Part shown: positions 23,447 through 33,185 of the stretch, one piece after another | Position numbering within the stretch: position 1 is the first letter of the stretch | How the letters are laid out: every line of letters starts with the position of its first letter | NCBI GenBank assembly: GCA_037953625.1 | Contig: CM075652.1 | Location: 73,189,501-73,253,500 of the forward strand | Length of the DNA stretch: 64,000 bases | Reading direction: 5' to 3' | DNA from: Crotalaria pallida | Lineage: Eukaryota; Streptophyta; Magnoliopsida; Fabales; Fabaceae | Notes under the pieces: generated by a model | Databases searched by the model: none | Told to the model about the DNA's origin: nothing | The model's input: only the letters and a program-made list of their open reading frames with translations | Position numbers and translations under genes: made by a program

Positions 23447-25342
23447 GCTAACTCACACTTCCCTCTTTGCCCTTAGGTTTTTGGTTCGGTTGCACACAAG
23501 AGGAGGGGCGGTTTTGGGCTTGCAAAAGTTTGCATGGATAAGTGTCATCAAAGTCAAGGGAACAAAGTTGCAAGGCTAGGCTTTTAGGGGTCAATCTAGG
23601 TTTAAAGACTTGTTAGTTTGGTTTAGTTTGGTTCACTTGGTTCCTAGTTTCTTAGCCTCCAAGTTTCTAGAAATTATACTCCTAACTCATGCATACATAC
23701 ACACACGTATGGCACACACATAAATACACACACATGCATACATACATATATATACTCAAACCGTATCATACACATACACACACACATGCTTCACATTTTT
23801 GTTTTCTAATCATTTTTACTTATAATTATCAATTCATACCATAATACAATTAATTCAAACAATCACATTCACACAATAATTTCATGCATCACACAGTACA
23901 TATACATTAAACCAAGCATTCATCACATAAAAATTCAAGCCAAATCAATAAATTCATTTTCTTCAAAACACAATTCTTAAAACTCGTATTTTATAACTCT
24001 GAAAATAAATTTTTATAAAAGAACCCAGAAAAATCTGAAAATTACATTTTTAAAATCTATGTTTGAAGACGATCGTTTTGATATAAAGATCGTAAAAATC
24101 CGAGTTACGGTTCAAAAGATATGCATTTTTAAAACTTACAGACCCAAAAATCTCAAAAATTCCATTTCAAACAAAAATCACTTTTGAATAAAATCACAAC
24201 TCATTTCTTAAAAATCAAACCATTTCAAAATTCTTCACTTCTTATTTATAAAAACATTTTGTTTATTAAAAATCCTTGAAAATCAATACTTTATTTCTTT
24301 GTCTCATAAAATACTTTTCTGAAAATCTCTTATGCCACAAAACTTCGAGATTTATTTCGACGAAATAGTTTTCGCAAGTACGGGAAAAATGCGGGGTGTT
24401 ACAGTTAGTCCCTGCCGTCATTATCGCAGGGATGTATTTGCTTTAAAATGAGATAAAGATAGGGACGTATGTGAATTAAAATGAAATCTCAGGGACTAAA
24501 TTGCTATTTTGATAAAGTCAGGGACTAACTTGACCGATGCTTACAAAGTCTGGGACTAATTTGACATATTACTCATTTAAAAATATTTTCGCGTTGGAGA
24601 GATTTAGAGTTTGTGATGGAGAGCGATAGTGATAGATAATACAATTAAGAATAGCGCGGAAACGTAAATAATTGAAATTGCGGAAATTAAAAGAGATAGA
24701 GAAGAAGAACACACAAACCAATTTTATAGTGGTTCGGTCAATCCAGCGAGAGACCTACTCCAGTCCCCAAGCGACCCACTTGAGAGTTTCTATAAACCTT
24801 TGAATTGAGCCGCACCCAATTACAACCACAGCACCCCGCACACTACTAGGAACCTCCGTTTAACTAAGGGATCCACTCCCTAATCACTACGGTTTGAATA
24901 CAAGATGATGTGAGTGATTACAATAATATGATGTGTTCTCAATAACACAGATACAACAATTAAGCTTTCTATGATAAAGAAGTTAAGTCACAAGAGTATA
25001 GGCCAACTAAGGTTTTCTTCTCAAAATAGTATGAACGTGAAAAGCTTGAAGATGGAGAAGAAGATGAGAGAAAGCGTGATTAGCAGAAGAATTGTAGGAG
25101 TGTTATCAGAATAAAACTTTATTCAAAAACAACTCATTATTAAGAGAATAATTTTCCAAATCAAAACCAAATTAAAGAGATTGAAAAACTTAAAACAAAG
25201 ATTTGATTTTTTAAACCAAAAAGGAATTAATTCAAAACATAATCAAATTCGAATTTTGAATAAGAATCAGAATCAATTATGTAAAAACAAATCTGGAAAT
25301 AAATCAAAATGATTCTGACACGTTTTTCAATAAAACTTAAGG

Positions 25343-25757
25343 TAATCGATTACTTCAGGGAAGGTAATTGATTATCCCCTTTAAAATGGAAACTTTGAAA
25401 ATCTTTTGAAAAACCAGTAATCGTATACATCAAACCATATAATCGATTACTTCACTCCTGTTTAATATATGATTCAGCTCATATAATCGATTACCACTAA
25501 TCTAATAATCGATTATAGAGGCTCTAGAATTTAAGTGATGCAACATTAGGTAATTGATTACTCAAGGCAGTAATCGATTACTTTGCCCCTGGAAATTGTA
25601 TGATGCAACAATTATTATCGATTATTTAATCCAGGTAATCGATTACTCTCATTCAAAAAGTAATGGATTAACCAAGTTCACATAATCGATTACACACTCT
25701 CTGGATTTTCTATGATGCAACAAAAGTAATCGGTTACTTTGAGAAGGTAATCGATTA
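25343..25757. repeat. Seven pairs of TAATCGATTA palindromes in the copia F LTR
   Basis: Pair starts: 25343/25365, 25418/25440, 25484/25506, 25551/25571, 25615/25636, 25661/25683 and 25727/25748. Spacing is 22, 22, 22, 20, 21, 22 and 21 bp. Eight copies are the perfect decamer; the others differ by one or two bases. Between some pairs the words tatgatgcaaca recur. The array lies in U3, upstream of the TATA box in the LTR sense. Confidence 0.9.
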
Positions 25758-26123
25758 TCTCCTCTTGTACTTGTAAAAATAGATTTTCATGACTTAGATA
25801 AAATCATCCAGAGTTGTTTCATCATGCATTTCCACAGAAACTATAGTTAAAAAACTGATTTTTACTAGAACTCTTTTTCTTCTCCTTTATTTGAAAAAAT
25901 CATTTGGCCATTACACACTTGTAATAAAACTTCATTACCTTACAAATTTCCTATGGGCAAGGCTATACAAAACTTTGAATTTGGAACATGATGCTTGAAA
26001 CTTGGAATATGTTGTTATCATCAAAAAAATCTTCTAGAAATCTTCTAGCATAACTCTTTACGTCCTTTAGGGCAAGCTTGATTTCCAACATCTAGGAGAG
26101 CAAAAGATGATTTCTTTAGTGTT

Positions 26124-26821
26124 GTGAGGTGTGAAGAGAGATTTGAGAATTTCGTAGGTAGATCTTTTGGGTTGATGAGATGGATGAACTTTGCATGGTG
26201 CACAGCAAACAACTTTGAATTCCATAGGCTCTATGAGTACCAAGGGTTGAAGGGATTTCTAGAGTTGAAAGGCAAAATTTACCCTAGGTTGATTAGAGAG
26301 TTCTATGCAAATTTTTTAGAGAGAGATGACAAGTACCAATCTAAGGTGAATGGAGTCCATATCTTCCTTAGAAATGAAGACTTTATCCGTATTGTTGCAC
26401 TTAGGTCAGGTGGTATACTTATCCCGGGGATCCGGAAGATGATAGGTTAAGTACGTGCAATATCGAGGATGTCTATAGAGAGAGTTTGAGGAGTCCTGAC
26501 TTGTACCTATCCGGTCCTCGTAAGGCAATAGGAAACATGGTTGTTGAGGAGAGATTGATTCTTTATGTGTTGACCTACTTACTCACCCCTAGGACCACAT
26601 CAAATCATTCTCAAGCCATGGAGATTGACCTTAGGTATATGTTTGCTGTCAAAAACCGAATCCAAGTGGATTGGATTCGAGTGATTTATAGCTCTATGAA
26701 GCACGCATCCGCATCTAGAAGCGGTTGTCTTCCATATCCGTTCTTAGTTAGACGCTTGATTGAACAAAGTGGCATTCCTATCTCAGCTACTAAAGAATAT
26801 GAAGAACCTTCTGAGGGATAA
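26124..26821 (+). pseudogene. Broken plant-transposon-type ORF
   Basis: Two frames: 26124-26450 (LIREFYANFLERDDKYQSKV) and 26486-26821 (ERLILYVLTYLLTPRTTSNH, then IDLRYMFAVKNRIQVDW and CLPYPFLVRRLIEQSGI). The combination resembles the 'putative plant transposon protein' domain (Pfam PF20167 by recognition) found in Athila-like and related elements. The frame is broken near 26450. It lies in the 877-bp island between the copia LTR and element A, so it belongs to an older element into which both inserted. Function unknown. Confidence 0.55.
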
Positions 26822-27713
26822 ACCACTATTAATGGTTGAGTGTTGCATTCCATGGGTATTTACCAACTCTCTGCTGATCTGCATTGGAAATGGAGAACTG
26901 ATATTGAGGCTTTAAATGCAGCGGAAGCAGCGAAAAAGGAAAGGAAATGACAAGAAGAGGAGGCTGTTGTAACACCCCTCAAAATCCTCGTATCGGTTTT
27001 AATTTTTAAAAGGAATTATTTTTGAGAAAAGTATTTTTGAAAGGATATTTTCTTAAATAAATTTTCCTTATTCACGTTTTTAAAATGATAAATGATTTTT
27101 AATGAATGATTTTTCATGAAATAATGTGATGAATTTTAAAGCTTAAGTTTTTGAAAATGATTATGCGAATTTTCAACAAGAAATTATTTGATGAAAAGGT
27201 GTTTTGTTTCCCATGACAATATGTGCTTGGTGTTTTGATGTCATTATAAATTTGATGCATGAATAAGTTATTTTTCTATGTATATACGGTTTTTGTGTGT
27301 GTATGTCTAGGATCATGTAAAAATTTTAATTAGTGTAGAATAGATGATGATGCATGAATGCATGAGGGTGCAACGTGTAAGTGTGTATAAGTGTGTGAGT
27401 ATGCATGAATGCAAGTGTGTGTCGTATGTGTGTGAGTGTGTAGACAAACCTAGAACTTTCTAAAAGATAGAACCAAATGGATTAAGACCAAACTAAGTCC
27501 CTAACCAAACCCTCAACTAGATGATGGAAACCCTAAGGAGACCAAAAAGTCTTAAAGCCTAGAATGACCCTAAGTGCCTAATGTCCCCTACCTTGTCTCC
27601 TTAAGCCATGCTAAACTCCACCCATGCAATTTTATAGAAGAACCGAAATTACCCCTCCTCCAAGGCTTGTGACTGAATTACTTAAAGGGCAAAATAGGAA
27701 GCCATGAATTTTC

Positions 27714-27720
27714 TATATAA
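27714..27720 (+). promoter_or_regulatory. TATA box of LTR A
   Basis: ctatataaccc about 750 bp into the LTR; the right LTR has the same at about 44660. The leader hairpin lies about 75 bases downstream. Confidence 0.65.
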
Positions 27721-27791
27721 CCCTTGGCCCTTAGCTTTATTTCACTCATTTCTTCATTCCACTCCTCCACGTCTCAAACACAAAACACAAT

Positions 27792-27816
27792 TCTAAGAGT
27801 CTCTCAAACTCTTAGA
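27792..27816 (+). promoter_or_regulatory. Leader hairpin of LTR A
   Basis: TCTAAGAG at 27792-27799 and CTCTTAGA at 27809-27816, a perfect 8-bp stem with a 9-base loop. In the right LTR of A (about 44734-44760) one stem base is changed, breaking a pair. Confidence 0.7.
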
Positions 27817-28157
27817 CTAAGAAATAGAAGTTAGAAGGAAAAGAAGGAGAGAAACCGTGAGTAGGAAGAAGGGAGAAAGAAAGGAGATCAACCATAAACC
27901 TAGGAGTTCCTTGAAGATCAAGTGCTTAGAAGTGTTGGAGACCTTTTCTTCTTGGTATAAACCGAAGACCTAGAAGTCTTAGAATTAGTTCTTGATCTTG
28001 TAATTTTATTTTCTTTTCTTCTCTTGCATGTTCATTTCATGACTTGATCTAAAGTGCATGTGATGTTTTACTTTGATCTTTATTTGTAATAAATTCTATG
28101 ATGGACTCTATAATTCGGTTGGTGTTGTGTATGATGGACCTTGATACTTGCATGTTA

Positions 28158-28229
28158 GATGAAAGCTTTGCTTTGTGTTTTGATCTTTAGTTTGATGAAA
28201 GCTTTGCTTTGTGTTTTGATCTTTAGTTT
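28158..28229 (+). repeat. 36-bp tandem duplication in LTR A
   Basis: Two consecutive copies beginning gatgaaagctttgctttg at 28158 and 28194. The right LTR of A has a single copy near 45357, so the duplication arose after insertion. Confidence 0.9.
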
Positions 28230-29366
28230 TGTTTTAATTTTAGGCTTTGCATGTGATTCTTGAAACAAAAGCTTTGGTATTTTCTTTAGATGTGCTTCGG
28301 TTTTGGTCCCTTTTTATTCAAAATGATTTTTGTCTTCTATATGTGTTCTTATGATTGGAATCATAACTTGATCTACTTGATCTAAGTGTATGCATGTCAA
28401 TCTTAAGTGAAAAGAGAATATTTTCTTCTTATGCATGTCTCGGTTTTACCCTTTTCTTACTTAAAATGGTTTTTGTCTTGATTTGTGTTATTATGTCTAA
28501 ATTCATTATTTGATCTAAATGATTTATATGCATGCATGTGAGTGTGTAACCTTGAAAAGTTATTTTTATGGTTCCTTTGAAAATAAGTTGAAAATGTTGT
28601 GTATGTAACATCCCTCAAAATCCTCGAACTGGTTTTATTTCTAAAAAGAATTATTTTTGAGAAAAGTGTTTTCAAAAGGGTATTCTCTTAAATAAATTTC
28701 TTTATTCTTTTTTTCAAGTGACGAGTGATTTTAAAGAATGATTTTCCAGTTATGAGCTTTGGAATTTATTTTGAAAAAGTGTTTTAATTTTGTGAATATG
28801 TGCTTGATATTTGTGAGTGCAATTATAATTTCCATGCATGAGTGATTTTATTGTTTCTTATATGTGCATGTACATTCTTTTTGTATGTGTGCTTAAAATT
28901 TTATTAGAGAAGGATATGTGTATGTATGAATATATGTGACTATATATATGTGTATGCATTAGGCGTGGGAATGCATGAATGTAGGTGTAGGTGTGTGCCG
29001 TGTAAGTGTGCATGAGTGTGTGCATGAAAATGAATAGGTGTAAGTGTGTGAGAAAGTCGTGTGTGCCGTGAGTGAGTGAGTGGAAGCTTATAATTTCCCT
29101 TAAGTAATGGGCAAGTAACTATGCCTAACTAAGTTCCTAACCAAGCCAATTTCCCAACTAAACCCTAACTAGAAGAAAGGAACCCTAAGGAGAACCAAAG
29201 AAGTCAAAAGCCTAGAATGAACCCTAAGCCCTTATGTCTCCTATATTGTCCCCTTTGCAATTTGCTAATCTCCACCCATGCAAACTTTGAGGAAGCCGAA
29301 ATTACCCTTCTTTCTTGAAGCCTTGGTCGAATCACTCAAAGGACAAAATAGGAAGCTATGAGATTT

Positions 29367-29374
29367 TATATAAG
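29367..29374 (+). promoter_or_regulatory. TATA box of LTR B
   Basis: attttatataagac, about 760 bp into the LTR and about 85 bases upstream of the leader hairpin. The right LTR has the same near 33950. Confidence 0.65.
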
Positions 29375-29453
29375 ACTTGGCCTTAGCTTTGCTTCACCCA
29401 TTCTTCATTTCATTTTCTTCACTTCCTTCGTCCAACACCAACACCAAACACAA

Positions 29454-29480
29454 GTCTAAGAGCCCCTTAAACTCTTAGAC
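29454..29480 (+). promoter_or_regulatory. Leader hairpin of LTR B
   Basis: GTCTAAGAG at 29454-29462 and CTCTTAGAC at 29472-29480 form a perfect 9-bp stem with a 9-base loop; copy in the right LTR at 34036-34062. The outer pair is G-C here and C-G in the L3 LTR. Confidence 0.7.
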
Positions 29481-31398
29481 ATAGAATTAGAAATTAGAGA
29501 GAAAGAAGAAGGAGAAATCGTGAAGCTTAGAGAGGAGGAAGAAGAGGAGATCAAGCCCAAGACTTAGGGAACCTTGAAGATCAAAAGCTTAGAAGTGTTG
29601 GAGACCTTTTCTTCTTGGTATAACCCGAAGACTTAGAAGTCTTAGCCTTAGTTTTGATCTTGTAATTTTATTTTCTTTTCTTCCCTTGCATGTCTAATTT
29701 TATGCACATTTGTGTTGATTTATGGACTTTTAAAGACTTGAAATTAATTTGTAATATTTGTAGTTATGTTTGATGGTTCGGTTTGTGCCTTGCATGTTAG
29801 ATCTTGATGTTTTCCATGGTAGATCTTCTTGTTTTCAAGTTAAATTCCTTAGATCTAAAGTCTTGTTCATGATCTTTGAAAACTTGAAGTGGATCTTCTT
29901 GCATGTCTAATTTTTGTGCTTAGAACCGTAGATCAATGTGTGTCTATGTGTTTAATTGCTAAATCAATGTTTGATCTAAACTTGTTTGATAATTTTTGAG
30001 CCTTGCATGTAATTTTTGAAACAAAAGCTTTCATATTCTTAAGTATGCTTCGGTTTTGGCTCTTTTTCACCCAACATGATTTTTGTCTTGGTTTGTGTTA
30101 TTATGTTTAACTTCCCGATTTGATCCATATGATTTGAGTGCATGCATGTTAATTTTGAGTGGAAGGATCATGATTTCTTGTGTTGCATGTCTCGGGTTTT
30201 AGAAGGAATTAGGGAGAACAAAATGATTTTCCTAGATTGAATTATGTTCTATGTTCATATGTGATGCTTGGCCTAAAATGATTTCTTGGTGCATGATTGC
30301 ATTCGGTTATGTTTAGGTTAAACCCATGCTTTCATTTTGTGAGAATTTGATATGTGTTCCATGTTCTTGTGTAATTTTTTATTTGATTTAAGTAAAGGAA
30401 ATAAATTAAACTTTGATAAATTTCCTAATGATTAAGCTTACGGTTTTGTTAGGAAAAAGAAGAACTAATTGCATGAATTTTTGTATGTTTGATGATGCAT
30501 GAATCATGTTTTGATTTGTGAAATTTTCGGTCTATGCATGCTAAACTAATTGATTAGGAGTAGGTTTTATGCTTGAAGTGAATTATGTATGTTCATTCGG
30601 TTTAGGAGTCTATGCATGTTAATAAGTCTAGAGTACTATTCTAGGCGGGACAATCCCACAAGTGGCACACTAACGTGGTGGGGACTGGGTCTAATGCCGT
30701 GGCACGTCCTTCATGATCAGCTAGAATTGGTACTGTCGCCCCCTAGATTGCAAATCGAGAACAGTGAGAGGAACTGGAGTGGGGCATTGTGTTTGCCGCT
30801 AAGAGAGCGTGCTTTGTTATATATGATATTATTTGAGGCTGGGCCTCTTGGTCAGGGACCATTTTGTGTGACAGCTGTCGTGCCCGCACGGTAAAGGTTC
30901 TGTACTCCTGTTTGCTTCCGACTAGGTGGATGGTGACCGAGGAGATGTAGACTTGAGACGTGAGTGCTAACTACGAACGGACGCGCACCTCGATGATTCT
31001 TTAAATCCCCTTGATCATCGACGGTTATAACTAATAAGACTTGATAAAAGAAGAATTGTAATTAAGAAAAGTTAAGAATTGTTGAGGACGAGAATGGAAA
31101 GTGTGAAAGGAAGTAATGTGACCCTTGGAGAGGGAAAGGAAACAAGTGATGGATTGAGAATTGAGATTGGAGAAGTGATTGAGAAAGAAAGTAAAAAGAG
31201 AAGATGTTTGTATAAGAATGATAATAAGAATAATTGAAAATTGTGACGTTATGTTTGAGTGTTGTGTTGTGTGTGCTTTGTGTCTTTGTCTTAATATTCC
31301 GCCTGCGGTAAGTCCACAACGTCGACGACTTGTCGTTTGGAGCGCTAACTCTCTCCTGCCCGTTGGTATATCGGTGCTTCTGGTACTCCAACGCGCAG

Positions 31399-31764
31399 AT
31401 GGTCTATTGCATGGAGATTACAACCTGGATGAAGCATGGATGTGGCTGGAGGCGTACCCCATCTGGCTGGGTGTGGACTGGTGAGTCGCAGATCGTGATT
31501 CCGGACCCTGAGCATCGACTATGTGGAGCTGATTTAGGATCGCTTCTAGGACAAGTTTCTGTCCGAGGATATGGAGACTATGAGGAGAAGCTGCGCTGTG
31601 AAGCTCTGAGGAATCTTTCTGCACCGGCAAGGATGCAGTGGGTGCCAAAGAATCGAGGACAAGCGGTAGCCAGGATAGCTTCATCTTCTAGTGTGAAGCA
31701 TGGACATAAGAAAGAGGAACATGAGCTGCACCCTATAGTTTTCATTAGGAAAAGTCGTAGGTAG
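31399..31764 (+). CDS. LTR ORF of element B, left copy
   Basis: 121 codons from the ATG at 31399; the frame is open upstream to the stop at about 31309. Contains YGDYEEKLRCEALRNLS and ELHPIVFIRKSRR; overall basic at the C-terminus. No known domain recognised. It ends 284 bp before the LTR end. The same frame, with the same length and no stop, occurs at 38008 and 42098. An acceptor-like cgcag directly precedes the ATG, and a branch-point-like GCTAACTC lies about 55 bases upstream. Confidence 0.5.
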   Translation: MVYCMEITTWMKHGCGWRRTPSGWVWTGESQIVIPDPEHRLCGADLGSLLGQVSVRGYGDYEEKLRCEALRNLSAPARMQWVPKNRGQAVARIASSSSVKHGHKKEEHELHPIVFIRKSRR

Positions 31765-32051
31765 GGTAATTAGTTAAGTAATGAGTGTCTATGTCAAGGA
31801 TTATCTAAGCAATGTATCACTCTTGTAACTGTGCCCTACTTTTGTTTTGTGAGCTGGCCGAACCTCTTGTTAACGTGAACTATGAAATCTTTTTGGAAGA
31901 ATGTGGGAGTAGGTTTTACGTAACGACCCGGTTTTCAGGTAGGAGCGAGAACGTGCACCCACAGCGTTTTATAAAAAAAAGCCTCCTTTTTGGCAACTTT
32001 TTAATTTAATACTGATTATTTTCGGATGGTGAAAATCGGGGCGTTACAGAG

Positions 32052-32063
32052 TGGTATCAGAGC
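32052..32063 (+). promoter_or_regulatory. Primer-binding site of element B
   Basis: TGGTATCAGAGC, complementary to initiator tRNA-Met, three bases after the LTR end. Confidence 0.93.
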
Positions 32064-33148
32064 GTGGTTAATCCTTGTGCTTATGCTTACGTGTCTTGTG
32101 TGTTTGTTTGCATGCTTTGTGTGTTGTTTGCTTGTTTGTGTGCATCTGTGTATACTTGCCAGTGCAAGGTAGGAGTGCAAGAATAGGTCCCTAAGAAGTA
32201 GGCCTTGGTCTATCCTTAGCGTCTGCGGTGTTAGATTAAAGACCCTGTTGGTTAAAGTAGCTTAGAAAAGTAGGTAGAGGCATAGAGACTCTAGAGTCGG
32301 AAGAGTCGAAAAAGATGAAAAAGTCTAGGGAGTCGAAATTCCCTAACAGCAGAGTGGTGTCAGATGTAGTACCATTGACGAATAGGCTTAAGTGTGATGA
32401 CCCGATGTACTTTTAGTACAAGGATAGCCGTTACCCTTAAGGAAATAGGATGTTCACCCTACACCCCATGCTTGTTGAGTTATTTCAACCAAGATAGTCA
32501 GTCTAGTTGGAATCCAAACCTTTTCTTCATGAACCTTTTCTACTGGACCATAGTCTTGCCAATCATTTTCCTAGGATCTGTTAGCATGATTCGAGGAGTT
32601 AGGAATGTCATGGTTGCAGAGATAGTTTATGCTTGAATGATTGTGGATGGACAAAGTGTGGTTATGGAACAAAGTGTAGGATAGTAGTGAACCTAGTAGT
32701 GGGTTTGATCAAAGTTGGGGAGTCACAAGGAGGAGAGAAAGTGTATATTGACCTTAGTTTGAGAAGATAGTGAGGTAGATTAGATCTCTTAGTCCTGTAG
32801 TTAGATGTTAGCAACGGAGACCCTAGAGTAGAAAGGAATTAGAAGGAGGAAGTGATAGATAGCAAGAACCTAGGATGTAGAAGTTGGTGCGTATTTTCGG
32901 ATTTTAGGCTAAATTCGATGTCTTGGAGATGTGTGAATCTTTGCTTGCTTGATTTTCTCTGGGTTTATACCCAAGATTGTGCTTTCTGCAACAACAATCA
33001 ATGGAAGGAACGACATCTTCTTCGGTTAGTCTGTGTGACTTAACCCGGTTCGACATGTAAAGAGTATGCGACGGAGCTTCTCGTCTGAGCGCGATACACA
33101 AGAAGCGTTGTGAAGACTTGCTGTGCCATTTGCCTAATCCACGACTTA

Positions 33149-33185
33149 ATTTCTCGGGGACGAGAAATCCTTAAGTTGGGGAGAC
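33149..33185 (+). promoter_or_regulatory. Pre-PPT hairpin and polypurine tract of element B
   Basis: ATTTCTCG (33149-33156), loop GGGA, CGAGAAAT (33161-33168), a perfect 8-bp stem. The polypurine tract aagttggggaga follows directly before the LTR. Confidence 0.8.

Larger units (their letters stand above)
18539..24403 (-). mobile_element. Complete 5.87-kb solo LTR (family L3), minus strand
   Basis: Begins TGTAACACCCCG and ends CGGGGTGTTACA. It is flanked by identical 5-bp target duplications gttag at 18534-18538 and 24404-24408. No primer site, polypurine tract or interior is present, so it is a solo LTR left by recombination between two LTRs. The LTR sense strand is minus. Landmarks in sense order: a TG-rich tract (about 23690-23790), a TATA box (23439-23446), a leader hairpin (23334-23361), A/T-rich non-coding DNA, the conserved block near 19680 and the LTR end at 18539. 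No ORF over 140 codons. Confidence 0.93.
18462..24571. mobile_element. Foldback MITE (about 240 bp net) in the copia F LTR, split by a solo LTR
   Basis: The left end TAATATGTCAAGTTAGTCCC (18462) and the right end, read in reverse, TAATATGTCAAATTAGTCCC (24571) form a terminal inverted repeat. Inside, agtccctgactttatcg near 18477 is again matched in reverse near 24520, so most of the element folds back. The 5.87-kb solo LTR sits in the middle. Words like gggactaa are common in plant foldback MITEs of uncertain superfamily. The target-site duplication is unclear. Confidence 0.7.
13330..26090 (-). mobile_element. Element F: SIRE-type Ty1/copia retrotransposon lacking its 3' LTR
   Basis: Minus-strand order is 5' LTR, primer site, gag, protease, integrase, reverse transcriptase, RNase H: the copia order. 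The primer site and RNase H wording point to the SIRE lineage. A purine-rich PPT-like stretch lies at about 13364-13378 on the minus strand. No 3' LTR is present beyond 13330. The 5' LTR (18371-26090) is expanded by an inserted MITE and a 5.87-kb solo LTR. Pol is split by stops and frameshifts, so the element is dead. Confidence 0.88.
18371..26090 (-). repeat. 5' LTR of copia F (about 1.85 kb net, interrupted)
   Basis: On the minus strand it starts TGTTGGAAATCAAGC at 26090 and ends GATCCTAACA at 18371. A TATA box (minus strand CTATAAAAT, about 24721-24729) marks the promoter. Near the end is a run of 11 C on the minus strand (18399-18409). Net of insertions the LTR is 18371-18538 plus 24409-26090. 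Its U3 part (25343-25757) carries the paired TAATCGATTA motifs. The sequence 26091-26095 (tctag) is the presumed target site. Confidence 0.88.
28604..32048 (+). repeat. Left LTR of element B, with a 2-kb internal deletion
   Basis: 3,445 bp against 5,473 bp for the right LTR. It matches the right LTR closely until tatgcatgttaat near 30631 and resumes at aagtctagagtactattc. The missing part corresponds to about 35213-37226. Three bases (aat) are shared at the two break points, typical of end joining. Confidence 0.9.
32049..33185 (+). other. Interior of element B, non-coding
   Basis: 1,137 bp between the LTRs. It begins with the primer site and ends with the polypurine tract. No ORF over 80 codons and no gag or pol motif. 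It is homologous to the interior of A over recognisable blocks (for example gggtttgatcaaagttgggg), so both descend from one non-coding ancestor. Confidence 0.85.

Noticed and set aside
25343..25757. CRISPR-like array of short palindromic repeats
   Set aside because: Repeats are 10 bp, come in pairs, sit in a plant copia LTR, and there are no cas genes.
26968..28603. Helitron or host promoter in the LTR A segment
   Set aside because: Ends, target duplication of B and the second LTR copy show it is LTR sequence.
27527..29165. Telomere-like aaaccctaa words
   Set aside because: Isolated single copies in LTR U3, not tandem telomeric repeats.
31179..31484. Alternative overlapping ORF in LTR B (101 codons), also at 37788 and 41932
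   Set aside because: Frame is open in all three copies but its upstream part is low-complexity and changes length between copies; the overlapping 144-codon frame is better conserved.
31418..31684. Minus-strand ORF in LTR B, repeated at 38027-38293
   Set aside because: Shadow of the LTR ORF; in element A the frame is not kept (no equivalent of this length).
32052..32063. tRNA gene
   Set aside because: The match to tRNA-Met is only the 12-base primer site; no cloverleaf surrounds it. The same holds for the other primer sites.
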